The position numbers and the translations under genes are program-made. This document shows positions 10,457-20,582 of a DNA stretch of 64,000 bases, in pieces; positions within the stretch are counted from its first letter, which is position 1, and the number at the start of each line of letters is the position of its first letter. The stretch is taken from NCBI GenBank assembly GCA_022376925.1, contig JAIOJX010000005.1, positions 155,573,501-155,637,500 of the forward strand, written 5' to 3'. The notes beneath the pieces are model-generated. The model saw only the letters and a program-made list of their open reading frames with translations. It was not told the DNA's origin and did not search any database. The DNA is from Tragulus kanchil. Its lineage: Eukaryota > Chordata > Mammalia > Artiodactyla > Tragulidae.

Positions 10457-12300
10457 TTGGGACATTTCTTCAAGGAGTCACCAGAGAGGTTAAAACAAAA
10501 GTTACATTTGAGTATAAAATCTGTTCTGCTCCCTCTGGTTACCAGGTGCACACTGGGAATGCCAGCCATTGTCCTCAGGCCACTGCCAGCCGGGAAGCAG
10601 AAGGTGGCAGCAAGGTAAGTTAAAATGTGGCAGAGCTTGCTTATTGAGACTCTTTTTTTTTTTTTTTTTCTTAATTATTTCCCTGCTTGTGGTAAATTTT
10701 ATTTCAGTTCCATAGTTCTGAAAAAGTTGATTCTCAACAGTTTGGCCAGTTCACTCACTACTTTTGTGGAAATTTGGAGTTCCTACTCCATGATTTTTGT
10801 GGATGTCACCTTCCCCATACCCCTTTGAAGTAAATGCTTATTAGAAACTAAGTTCTGGAGAAGTTCAGTATCTTGACCTTGTTGCATCAAGAACACTAAA
10901 AGCCAGGATTTGACTCATCTGACTCTAGAGCCTATTTTACCCAATTAGAGAATAACTGTTTATTCTCTACTTCAAGAGTATCTGTCTTACCTCTATGAAA
11001 TTCTAGGTACAGCTGTAGAAATAGGATTTCCTCATTGTACAAAATAGCAAAGATTACTGTCCCTGAGAACTTGTATTATTATGGAGGGAGATTCATGGTA
11101 AACAAACTACATATTTGATATTAGAACTTAAGTGTTATAGAATAAAGAAATCAGGGTACATAATCAGAAGGGAATCATTGGTATAGGACAAAATTTTTTT
11201 AAAACTGAAAGAAAATAAAATATTCCAATCTTCTAGTATTTCTACAGAACCTGAAGTCAGCCAGAGGTAAGAGCCTAGGGCCTTCTTGGGTGTTTTCTGA
11301 GCATGTGCCCAGCCCTGAATATGTGCATGAACTTCTAGATTCCCAGAAATATGTGACACCTTTTCAAAATTCTTATTCCCCAAAGCATCTCCTTCCCCAG
11401 CCTTTCCTCCTGAGCTTTCAGGTTAGTCTATTATTTTCCCCAGCTGTTATTCCCAGTCTCAGAAAGCAGCAACTATGCATTTGCCTTTAAATGTTTTGAG
11501 CCAATTTTTCCTAGGAAGCTGTTTCAACCCTGGGAATGTTCTTAGGTGAAAAAAGCAAGCCATTTGGGACATTTCTTCAAGGAGTCACCAGAGAGGTTAA
11601 AACAAAAGTTACATTTGAGTATAAAATCTGTTCTGCTCCCTCTGGTTACCAGGTGCACACTGGGAATGCCAGCCATTGTCCTCAGGCCACTGCCAGCCGG
11701 GAAGCAGAAGGTGGCAGCAAGGTAAGTTAAAATGTGGCAGAGCTTGCTTATTGAGACTCTTTTTTTTTTTTTTTTTCTTAATTATTTCCCTGCTTGTGGT
11801 AAATTTTATTTCAGTTCCATAGTTCTGAAAAAGTTGATTCTCAACAGTTTGGCCAGTTCACTCACTACTTTTGTGGAAATTTGGAGTTCCTACTCCATGA
11901 TTTTTGTGGATGTCACCTTCCCCATACCCCTTTGAAGTAAATGCTTATTAGAAACTAAGTTCTGGAGAAGTTCAGTATCTTGACCTTGTTGCATCAAGAA
12001 CACTAAAAGCCAGGATTTGACTCATCTGACTCTAGAGCCTATTTTACCCAATTAGAGAATAACTGTTTATTCTCTACTTCAAGAGTATCTGTCTTACCTC
12101 TATGAAATTCTAGGTACAGCTGTAGAAATAGGATTTCCTCATTGTACAAAATAGCAAAGATTACTGTCCCTGAGAACTTGTATTATTATGGAGGGAGATT
12201 CATGGTAAACAAACTACATATTTGATATTAGAACTTAAGTGTTATAGAATAAAGAAATCAGGGTACATAATCAGAAGGGAATCATTGGTATAGGAATGGC
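8961..12300. other. Unassigned sequence, probably old interspersed repeat
   Basis: The unique content is about 1.9 kb, seen two or three times through duplications 3 and 4. It includes 'tttctacagaacctgaag' and a donor-like 'cagcaaggtaagtt' at 10610-10623 and again at 11717-11730. The texture suggests an old mammalian repeat but I cannot assign a family. No coding exon is supported. Confidence 0.35.
10056..12295. repeat. Tandem duplication 4 (offset 1107 bp)
   Basis: Copy 1 is 10056-11200 and copy 2 is 11201-12295. It overlaps copy 2 of duplication 3, so part is present three times. Copy 2 replaces 44 bases (10088-10131) by six near 11233, a net loss of 38 bases close to its start. The join falls in 'tttaaaactg'. 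Confidence 0.93.
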
Positions 12301-13116
12301 GTGAATACAATACGTTTGTTTAGTTGTCAATTTATAGAAAATTCCAAGGATAGTACATGAATTCCTATATATGCATCCTTACATCCACTCATGGTTAACA
12401 TTTTGCTATATATTTTTTTTATCATTCTCTTTTTCTCTCATTTAGTAATTTCATCATGCCTATTTACTCTTGTATAATTATTTCTTTCCTAACAATAAGG
12501 AAATTCTGTTGTATGAGTTCAGAATTGTTAACAATCAGGAAAGTTACCATCTATATAATACTAGTATTTAATCAACAATTTATAGTCTAATTTCTTCTAT
12601 TATTCAGGTAGTGTCCTTTATACCAATTATGTTCTCCAACTCAGGATTCAATTTACCATCCCTATTTGCATTTGGTTGTCACAGTGTTTTTAATCTGGGA
12701 CAGTGCCCTCTTCTTTTGTATAGTATTACATGTGGATTGGATTCAGTTAATGTATTCTTGGCAGAAAGTCTGCTTAAATGAATTTTGTCAGTGAAATGCA
12801 TAAGAGGACCATGATATTGGTTTCTCCCATTATTGATAGCGCTAATGTTTATCACTTCATTAAAATGTTTTTAAGCCAGATTTAACCATCCTAAAGTTGT
12901 TAGTTTTCTTTTGTAATTAATAAATATTTTGTTGGAAGATACCTAGAGATGATGTAAGTATATCTTCCCTCATTCAGTTTTATCCTTGAATATGTAAAGT
13001 ATTGCATGATTCTAAATTTCAAACCATGTAAAATGGTTTATCAGTGAATTTTTACTCGATCTCCTACTCTTTCTACTCAGTTTATTTGCATAGATGTGTG
13101 AAAGGGCACATTTTTT
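12300..13116 (-). mobile_element. L1 fragment, 3' UTR region
   Basis: The antisense order 'ggttaacattttgctata', 'aacaataaggaaattctg', 'atttgcatttggttgtcaca' and 'ggacagtgccctcttctttt' matches the 3' non-coding region of old L1M-type elements as seen on the opposite strand. It is diverged. The element probably continues as the ORF2 pieces from 14640 onward. Confidence 0.55.
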
Positions 13117-13117
13117 T

Positions 13118-13436
13118 GAGTGTTCATTTATTTATTTGGGTGCACCAGGGCTTCCTTCGAGGCTCAGATGGTAAAGAATCTGCCTGCAATGTGGGAGACC
13201 TGGGTTCAGTCCCTGGGTTGGGAAGATTCCTTGCAGAAGGGAAAGGCTACCCACTCCAGTGTTCTTGCCTGGAGACTTCCATGGCTCCTCTGTGGGTCCC
13301 AAAGAGACTGAACCACTTTCACCTTCATCAGGTCTTACTTGTGGCATGTGGGATCTAGTTCCCTGATCAAGATTTGAACCTGGGCGCCTGGCATCAAGAG
13401 CTCACAGAGTCTTAGCCCCTAAACTACTGGGTAAGT
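13118..13436 (-). mobile_element. CHR-2-type SINE split by a Bov-tA insertion
   Basis: The 3' part is at 13118-13148 ('catttatttatttgggtgca') and the 5' part at 13324-13436, read on the minus strand as the tRNA head and 'gatcccacatgccac' region. The Bov-tA at 13149-13323 lies between. A second copy of the pair is at 14142-14460 from duplication 5. Confidence 0.75.
13149..13323 (+). mobile_element. Bov-tA SINE nested in a SINE
   Basis: Ruminant-specific: the head 'ggcttccttcgaggctcaga', B-box-like 'gggttcagtccctgggttg', then 'cccactccagtgttcttgcc' and 'ggagacttccatgg'. The Bov-tA 3' end is diverged. A duplicate is at 14173-14347. Confidence 0.85.
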
Positions 13437-14639
13437 TTCAAGAGGCACATTTAAAAAAAAAAAAAAAAACTTTCCTATATATAAATGCTTATTTCTTCCT
13501 TGTCAGTTCTTATTATATAAATTCATGCTTTTCTATTTCATTCTAAATTAGATGAGTTACTATTTTGTCTCTTATCATTTTCCAAAATGCCCTGGGTTAT
13601 AATTTATAGTCTAATTTCTTCTATTATTCAGGTAGTGTCCTTTATACCAATTATGTTCTCCAACTCAGGATTCAATTTACCATCCCTATTTGCATTTGGT
13701 TGTCACAGTGTTTTTAATCTGGGACAGTGCCCTCTTCTTTTGTATAGTATTACATGTGGATTGGATTCAGTTAATGTATTCTTGGCAGAAAGTCTGCTTA
13801 AATGAATTTTGTCAGTGAAATGCATAAGAGGACCATGATATTGGTTTCTCCCATTATTGATAGCGCTAATGTTTATCACTTCATTAAAATGTTTTTAAGC
13901 CAGATTTAACCATCCTAAAGTTGTTAGTTTTCTTTTGTAATTAATAAATATTTTGTTGGAAGATACCTAGAGATGATGTAAGTATATCTTCCCTCATTCA
14001 GTTTTATCCTTGAATATGTAAAGTATTGCATGATTCTAAATTTCAAACCATGTAAAATGGTTTATCAGTGAATTTTTACTCGATCTCCTACTCTTTCTAC
14101 TCAGTTTATTTGCATAGATGTGTGAAAGGGCACATTTTTTTGAGTGTTCATTTATTTATTTGGGTGCACCAGGGCTTCCTTCGAGGCTCAGATGGTAAAG
14201 AATCTGCCTGCAATGTGGGAGACCTGGGTTCAGTCCCTGGGTTGGGAAGATTCCTTGCAGAAGGGAAAGGCTACCCACTCCAGTGTTCTTGCCTGGAGAC
14301 TTCCATGGCTCCTCTGTGGGTCCCAAAGAGACTGAACCACTTTCACCTTCATCAGGTCTTACTTGTGGCATGTGGGATCTAGTTCCCTGATCAAGATTTG
14401 AACCTGGGCGCCTGGCATCAAGAGCTCACAGAGTCTTAGCCCCTAAACTACTGGGTAAGTTTCAAGAGGCACATTTAAAAAAAAAAAAAAAAACTTTCCT
14501 ATATATAAATGCTTATTTCTTCCTTGTCAGTTCTTATTATATAAATTCATGCTTTTCTATTTCATTCTAAATTAGATGAGTTACTATTTTGTCTCTTAGC
14601 AATTTCCAAAAATGCCCTGGGATTATAATTTATAGTTTA

Positions 14640-15433
14640 GATTTACTGTTTTCCTGTTCTCTGTCTCAACTAGTCACATACTTAGCTTTATTAATTTCTT
14701 TTTCTGGGTTTTTTAGGGGGAATTCATGTTTGGTTTCTGAGGTGATGTTTTAATTATATTATTTATATTCTTCTGTTTTTAGAGTCATATGTGTTCATGA
14801 CTGAATCTTCTTTTGATCTCTTCTTTATATCTGTCTTATAAATAGGATATTTAGAGTTTTACTTATTCATTTCTTTCAGAATTGTCTAATTTACCCATTT
14901 TCTTAAAGATTTGTATGGTTTAAGTTTTGAGAGTTTTTATGTATTCTGTATATAAATCCCTTGTCAGAAATACAACTCACGAGTATTTTATCTCAGTGTA
15001 TAACTTATATTTCCATTCTCTTAAAAATATAAGAAAGAAAAGATGTTTTTAATTCTGATGAAGTACAGTTTATTAATTTGTTCTCTTATGGGTCATGATT
15101 TTGACATCCTATGTGAAAAAAACTTTGCCCCACCTGCAAATGCTTTCTCCTATGTTTTCTTTAGAAGCATTTTGCTTTAAAATTTTACATTTAATTATGC
15201 AACTATTTTTAAGTTAATTCTCGTATATGATGCAAGGTATGGACAGACAATTATTATTGTTTGCATATGGATATCCTATTGATCCAAGACTATTTGTTGA
15301 AAAGACCATTCCTTCTCTACTGAATTGTCATTGCACCTTTGTCAAAAGTGATTTGTTCATATATATGTGGACTTATCTCTAGATTTTCTATTCTGTTCCA
15401 CTGACTTATTTGCCTATGTGTATACCAATTCTG
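14640..15433 (-). mobile_element. L1 fragment, ORF2/3' region
   Basis: Antisense landmarks in order: 'ataaatcccttgtcagaaat', 'tttgttgaaaagaccattcc', 'gaattgtcattgcacctttg' and 'tctattctgttccactga'. They match the antisense strand of old L1 ORF2 and adjoining 3' sequence. It is interrupted at 15434 by a Bov-tA and resumes at 15650. Confidence 0.75.
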
Positions 15434-15648
15434 AGTTTTCCAGGTAGCTCAGTGGATTAAAAATCTGCCTGCAATGCAGGAGAGACTGGTTCAATCTCTG
15501 GGTTGGGAAGATCCCTTGGAGGAGGGCATGGCAACCCACTCCAGTATTCTTACCTGGAGAATCCCATGGACAGAGGAGCCTGGCGGGCTAAAGTTTAGAG
15601 GGTTGCAAAGAGTAGGACGTGACTGAAGTGACTTAGCGTGCACGCGTA
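15434..15648 (+). mobile_element. Bov-tA SINE inserted in L1
   Basis: Full-length Bov-tA: 'gtagctcagtggattaaaaa', 'gggttgggaagatcccttgg', 'cacctggagaatcccatgg'-type segment, 'aggagcctggcgggcta' and the 3' 'gtgactgaagtgacttagcg' end. The flanking L1 continues on both sides, so the SINE is younger than the L1. Confidence 0.9.
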
Positions 15649-16370
15649 CAAGTGCTGCACTGTCTTGATTGTGTGACTTTATGGTAAGTCTTGTAATCAG
15701 GTAACATTAATCTACCATCTTTATCCTTCTTTTGAAATTTGTTTTGAATATCTGGGTTCTTTAGTTCCCATGTAATATTGAAAGTCAGCTTGTCAATTCT
15801 TACCCTCCTCCAAAAAAAATCTGTTGATATTTGGATTGGAACTGCTTTGAGTCTAATGGTAAATTTGAAAATTCACATTTAATAATATTGAGTTTTCTAA
15901 ATTATGAACATGACATATCTCTTCATTAACTTATGTCTATTTTAATTTGCCTCACCAATGAGTTATAAGCTTCAGTGTACTGGTCTTGGTTTTCTTTTGT
16001 CTGATTTATTTCTAAGTATTTCACATTTTGAATGCTATTAGAAATGGTATTGATTTAATTTAAATTTACTATTGTTTGTTAATAATATATAGAAATAAAA
16101 TTGATTTTTTCTATTGCGTTTTGTCATTCAAATTTGCTAAACTCACTTATTGTTAGTAACTTTGTGGATTATACAGAATTTCTACATAGAAAATAATGTA
16201 GCAATCATCTACAAATACAGACAGTTTTATTTCTATTTCTTACTTTATAATCTGAATGCTTTTCTTTTCTTTGCCTTATTGCTCTGACTAGAACCTTCAA
16301 GAAGAAAGATAACCAGAACTGTTTAAAATTTTTAACTTATAATTAGAAACTTTCAAATAAAACTCATTTG
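15649..16370 (-). mobile_element. L1 fragment continued, ORF2
   Basis: The L1 antisense sequence resumes directly after the SINE ('gcactgtcttgattgtgtga') and runs through 'gatatttggattggaactgc' and 'tatttctaagtatttcacat'. It is heavily diverged, with no usable frame. Confidence 0.7.
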
Positions 16371-16375
16371 GTCCA

Positions 16376-16437
16376 GGGTAGCTTCGCTAGTGAATTCTAC
16401 CGACACTCATGGAGGAAATAATACCTATTCAACACCA
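16376..16437 (+). mobile_element. L1 ORF2 fragment in opposite orientation
   Basis: 'agtgaattctaccgacactc' followed by 'atggaggaaataatacctat' resembles sense-strand L1 ORF2 in the segment coding for 'SGEFYQTFKEEIIP'-like residues. It sits immediately beside L1 on the minus strand, which fits a 5' inversion of the insertion or a separate fragment. Confidence 0.5.
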
Positions 16438-16785
16438 ACTTTTTGATGCTAGACATTAGGAATTTTAATTTGTTGGGTTTTGGGATATTTCTGTATTTCT
16501 ATAAATATTCCTGAGATTTGTTCTGGGTTACAGTTAAGTTACTTGGCAACAGGTCAGTCTTTTCAAGTCATGGTTTAAACATTTGTCAGATAGAGTCATT
16601 GGAAGTGTTTAGTCTAGGGTTAATTATTCCCCACATTTGAGGCAAGATCCTTCTGAGTACTCTATATAATTGTCATGAATTATGAGGATTTCTAGTTGAG
16701 CTAGTTGGAACAGGCACTACTTTTGGTTCATTGAAGATATCTGGCAGTGCTTCTTCTTATCCTTTTAGGAGGCTCTTCTCTGGCT
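16438..16785. other. Unassigned AT-rich sequence
   Basis: It contains 'tctgagatttgttctgggtt'-like text resembling old L1 or LTR debris, but no family can be assigned. No gene signal. Confidence 0.3.
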
Positions 16786-17462
16786 TTAGGCTGTGCGATG
16801 GTATGAATGTTTGTGTCCACCCAACCCCTCCCTGGCAAATTCATATGTTGAAATTCCAACCCCCAGAGATGATGCCATCATTAGTGGTGGGGCATTTGGG
16901 AGGTGCCTAAATCCTGAGGATGGAACTCTCATGAAGGAGATTAGTGCTTTATAAGAGAGGTTCCAGAGAGCATCCTAGCACCCTCCCCCATGTGAGAATA
17001 CAATGAAAAGCCTGAGGCCTGAAGAAGGCTCCCGCCAGACCATTCTGGTCCCCAGATTTCGGACTTCCAGCCTCCAGAATTATGAGTAATAAACTCATAT
17101 TATGAGAAATAAGCATATTTATAAGCTTCCCAGTCTTTGGGTTTTTGTTTGTTTGTTTGTTTTGCCACTTCTATTGGTCTTTCATTTATTTTCATCTTTG
17201 ATCTTTTGGCCTGTGTGGACCTCCCATCACAGTGGCCTCTCTCCTTGCAGAGCACTGGCTCTGGGCGCATGTGCTCCAGAGCGCTGGCTACATAGTTGGA
17301 CACATCGGTCCAGCCACTCCACGGCACGTGGGATCTTCCCAGGCCAAGGTTCGAGCCGGCACCTCTTGCACTGTAAGGTGGTGTCCTTACCCACCAGACC
17401 ACCGGGAAGCCCCTGTCTTTGGTATTTTGTTACAGGGGGCCCCAAAAAATCTAAGACAGGTA
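16786..17462 (+). mobile_element. MLT1-like (ERVL-MaLR) solo LTR
   Basis: The order 'aattcatatgttgaaattcc', 'aacccccagagatgatgcc', 'gggaggtgcctaaatcctga', 'ttagtgctttataagagagg', 'cggacttccagcctccagaa' and 'ggtattttgttacaggggg' follows the MLT1-type LTR from near its 5' end to its 3' end. No internal retroviral sequence is seen. A SINE is inserted near the 3' end. A copy is at 17877-18553. Confidence 0.65.
17141..17414 (-). mobile_element. CHR-2-like SINE variant inside the LTR
   Basis: On the minus strand it has the same head, body and 'gaccaatagaagtggc' end as the element at 1649. The target-site duplication is gtctttgg, at 17133-17140 and 17415-17422. A second copy, 18232-18506, comes from duplication 6. 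Confidence 0.85.
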
Positions 17463-18799
17463 GTTTCCTCACATGTATGGGCTGATCAGCATTCTGTTGA
17501 GTATTTGATGGAGACCCTCAGTGACTGTTCTCTCTGGTGCACTACCCTGTGCTGTGAACTGTGGCTACCTTGATCTCCTCAGACCCTCAGCTTCTCAAAT
17601 CAGGGGGCTCACTTGACTCTGCCTGGCTTCTGCCTTCATGCACTGTGGCCGGAAAACTGTCTCCAGGCACCAAGCTGATGGAATTGTAGAACTCATCTCA
17701 TTTGTAGAGTCTTTGGGTTTTCATTTTTTGAGGCAAGATCCTTCTGAGTACTCTATATAATTGTCATGAATTATGAGGATTTCTAGTTGAGCTAGTTGGA
17801 ACAGGCACTACTTTTGGTTCATTGAAGATATCTGGCAGTGCTTCTTCTTATCCTTTTAGGAGGCTCTTCTCTGGCTTTAGGCTGTGCGATGGTATGAATG
17901 TTTGTGTCCACCCAACCCCTCCCTGGCAAATTCATATGTTGAAATTCCAACCCCCAGAGATGATGCCATCATTAGTGGTGGGGCATTTGGGAGGTGCCTA
18001 AATCCTGAGGATGGAACTCTCATGAAGGAGATTAGTGCTTTATAAGAGAGGTTCCAGAGAGCATCCTAGCACCCTCCCCCATGTGAGAATACAATGAAAA
18101 GCCTGAGGCCTGAAGAAGGCTCCCGCCAGACCATTCTGGTCCCCAGATTTCGGACTTCCAGCCTCCAGAATTATGAGTAATAAACTCATATTATGAGAAA
18201 TAAGCATATTTATAAGCTTCCCAGTCTTTGGGTTTTTGTTTGTTTGTTTGTTTTGCCACTTCTATTGGTCTTTCATTTATTTTCATCTTTGATCTTTTGG
18301 CCTGTGTGGACCTCCCATCACAGTGGCCTCTCTCCTTGCAGAGCACTGGCTCTGGGCGCATGTGCTCCAGAGCGCTGGCTACATAGTTGGACACATCGGT
18401 CCAGCCACTCCACGGCACGTGGGATCTTCCCAGGCCAAGGTTCGAGCCGGCACCTCTTGCACTGTAAGGTGGTGTCCTTACCCACCAGACCACCGGGGAA
18501 GCCCCTGTCTTTGGTATTTTGTTACAGGGGCCCAAATAATCTAAGACAGGTAGTTTCCTCACATGTATGGGCTGATCAGCATTCTGTTGAGTATTTGATG
18601 GAGACCCTCAGTGACTGTTCTCTCTGGTGCACTACCCTGTGCTGTGAACTGTGGCTACCTTGATCTCCTCAGACCCTCAGCTTCTCAAATCAGGGGGCTC
18701 ACTTGACTCTGCCTGGCTTCTGCCTTCATGCACTGTGGCCGGAAAACTGTCTCCAGGCACCAAGCTGATGGAATTGTAGAACTCATCTCATTTGTTTCC

Positions 18800-19837
18800 C
18801 AGCTCTTCTGGATCACTGTCCTTCATGGTTTGATGTCTGGTATCTTGAAAACCATTGTTTCATATAGTATTTTGTTCAGATATTTTTGTTGTTGCTTTAG
18901 GTGGGAGAGTAAAGTCAGTCCCCTTCTCTCTATCTTTGGAAGGGCATTTAGGGTTTTTTTTTTTTTTCTCTTTTCTTTTCTACTTTTACTGCATTGCAGT
19001 CAGAGAATTCTATTTGTAAGATTTCTACTATGGAACCTACTTATGCTTCCTTTGTGATATAATATATGATCAATTTCAGTGAATATTTTCCTGTCTACTT
19101 GAGAAGAAAGGATATTTTTTGTTAAAGATGCAGCATTTAATACATATTTATGAAATTTAATTTATGATTCATGTTAAAGTCTTGTCTATTCATGCTTATT
19201 CTTTGTTCATGTGCCCTTCTCTTCCTAAGAGTAGTGTGTAAAACTTTCATCAGTATTGTTTCTGTTTCTCCTTACATTGCCATAGTTTCTATTTTATAAA
19301 AGGATGGGTTTTTTTTGTAATCTGGTACATAGATATCACTAACTGAACTATTTTATTGTATTGTATATTATGGGTTTTTTGCAGTTTTTATTTGGCTTGT
19401 TTGATGTTTTTTGGTCTAAATTCTGCATTATCTCATATTGAGCTTTCTGCCTTTGCTTTAGAGTTGTTCTGTTTAGCTGGCATAATTTTTCCCATCTTCT
19501 TTCATTTTTTCTTAGCCTTTGAAACACTTTGTTTTAAATGTTTCTCCTACGTATGGAATACAGAAGTTTTCCTTTGTAAGATATCTTGAAAATCTATTTA
19601 TTTTGCTAGGCAAGTTAATCTTCTTTATATTTATTGATATGACTAATACATTGGGTGTAAATTCTTTATAACATTTTGTGTTATAATTAATCCATGTATT
19701 GTGCTTACTTTGTTTCTTTATATGTCTTACTTGTTCTTGAAAAAATTGCTTTGACGTTTATAGAAGTGTACATTTTGCTCTGATAGTTAACTTTGCACTG
19801 GTATCTTTTAAAATATCCTCATTCTGCTTTAACCTTA
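18800..19837 (-). mobile_element. Old L1-like fragment
   Basis: 'ctggtatcttgaaaaccatt', 'gtgggagagtaaagtcagtc' and 'gtcagagaattctatttgta' resemble the antisense strand of old L1 ORF2/ORF1 regions. It is AT-rich and diverged and contains T-tracts (18955-18970). Confidence 0.5.
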
Positions 19838-19847
19838 CTATCTGGAT

Positions 19848-20582
19848 GTTGTTTTCCAGTCACTTAGTCATGTCAGACTCTTTATAGTACCATGAACTGC
19901 AGCACACCAGGCTTCCCTATCCTTCACTATTTCCCCAAGTTTGCTCAAACTTATGTTCATTGAGTCAGTGATGCCATCCAACCATCACATCCTCTGTCAT
20001 CTTCTTTTCCTCTTGCCCTCAGTCTTTCCCAGGATCAGGGTCTTTTCCAATGAGTTAACTCTTTGCATCAGATGACCAAAATATTAGAACTTCAGCTTCG
20101 GCACCAGTCCTTTCAATGAATAGTCGGGGTTGATTTCCTTTAGGATTGACTGGCTTGAGCTCCATGCTGTTCAAGCAACTCTCAAGAGTCTTCTCCAGCA
20201 CCACAATCCAAAAGCATCAGTTCTTTGGTGCTCAGCCTTCTTTATGGTCCAACTCTCATATCCATGACTACTAGAAAACCGTAACTGACTGCATGGACCT
20301 TTGTCAGCAATGTGATGTCTTTGCTTTTTAATATGCCGTGTAGGTTTGAAGCTATGAAGCTTTTCTTCCAAGGGGCAAGTGTCTTAATTTCGTGGCTGTC
20401 ATCACCATCTGCAGTGATTTTGGAGCCCAAGAAAATAAATAAATAAACAAACAAACAAACAAATAAATAAATAAAATCTGTCACTGTTTTCCATTTTTCC
20501 CATCTATTTGCTGTGAAATGATGAGACTGGATGTCATGATCTTAATTTTTTGAACGTTGAGTTTTAAGCCAGCTTTTTCACT
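19848..20582 (-). mobile_element. BovB (RTE) LINE, 5'-truncated 3' end
   Basis: A ~735-bp BovB 3' end. On the minus strand it encodes a degenerate C-terminal reverse transcriptase stretch ending in 'SWTIKKAEHQRTDAFGLWCW', and its 3' end reads as the familiar 'gacatgactaagtgactgg' type tail. A likely target-site duplication, ctatctggat, lies at 19838-19847 and 20583-20592. An (aaac/aaat)n run (20434-20474) lies inside. The right part repeats at 21258-21633. Confidence 0.85.

Larger units (their letters stand above)
12577..14624. repeat. Tandem duplication 5 (offset 1024 bp)
   Basis: Copy 1 is 12577-13600 and copy 2 is 13601-14624, the shortest of the set. The last ~40 bases of copy 1 ('tcattttccaaaatgccctg') differ by small indels from the end of copy 2 ('gcaatttccaaaaatgccct'). 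The join falls in shared 'ataatttatagt'. Confidence 0.95.
16636..18800. repeat. Tandem duplication 6 (offset 1091 bp)
   Basis: Copy 1 is 16636-17726 and copy 2 is 17727-18800. Copies match until 17705/18796. Copy 1 then carries 21-22 bases (17706-17726) not present at the end of copy 2. Further small differences lie near 17405 and 17440 in G and A runs. Confidence 0.94.

Noticed and set aside
10429..10623. Exon ending at the strong donor-like 'caag|gtaagt' (10617)
   Set aside because: No convincing acceptor, and the surroundings look like an old interspersed repeat. The motif also occurs in the duplicated copy at 11724.
16786..17462. A provirus around the LTR
   Set aside because: Only a solitary LTR is seen, with no internal gag/pol-like sequence next to it.
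17102..18663. Frames of 127 and 156 codons at 17102 and 18193
   Set aside because: They read through the SINE and LTR. Similar peptide text appears wherever the same SINE occurs (22440, 30436).
20434..20474. CRISPR-like array from regularly spaced short repeats
   Set aside because: It is an (aaac/aaat)n simple repeat inside BovB with no spacers, and the genome is mammalian.
20171..20484. Reverse-transcriptase-like minus-strand frames as an active gene
   Set aside because: They are the decayed 3' end of a truncated BovB copy.
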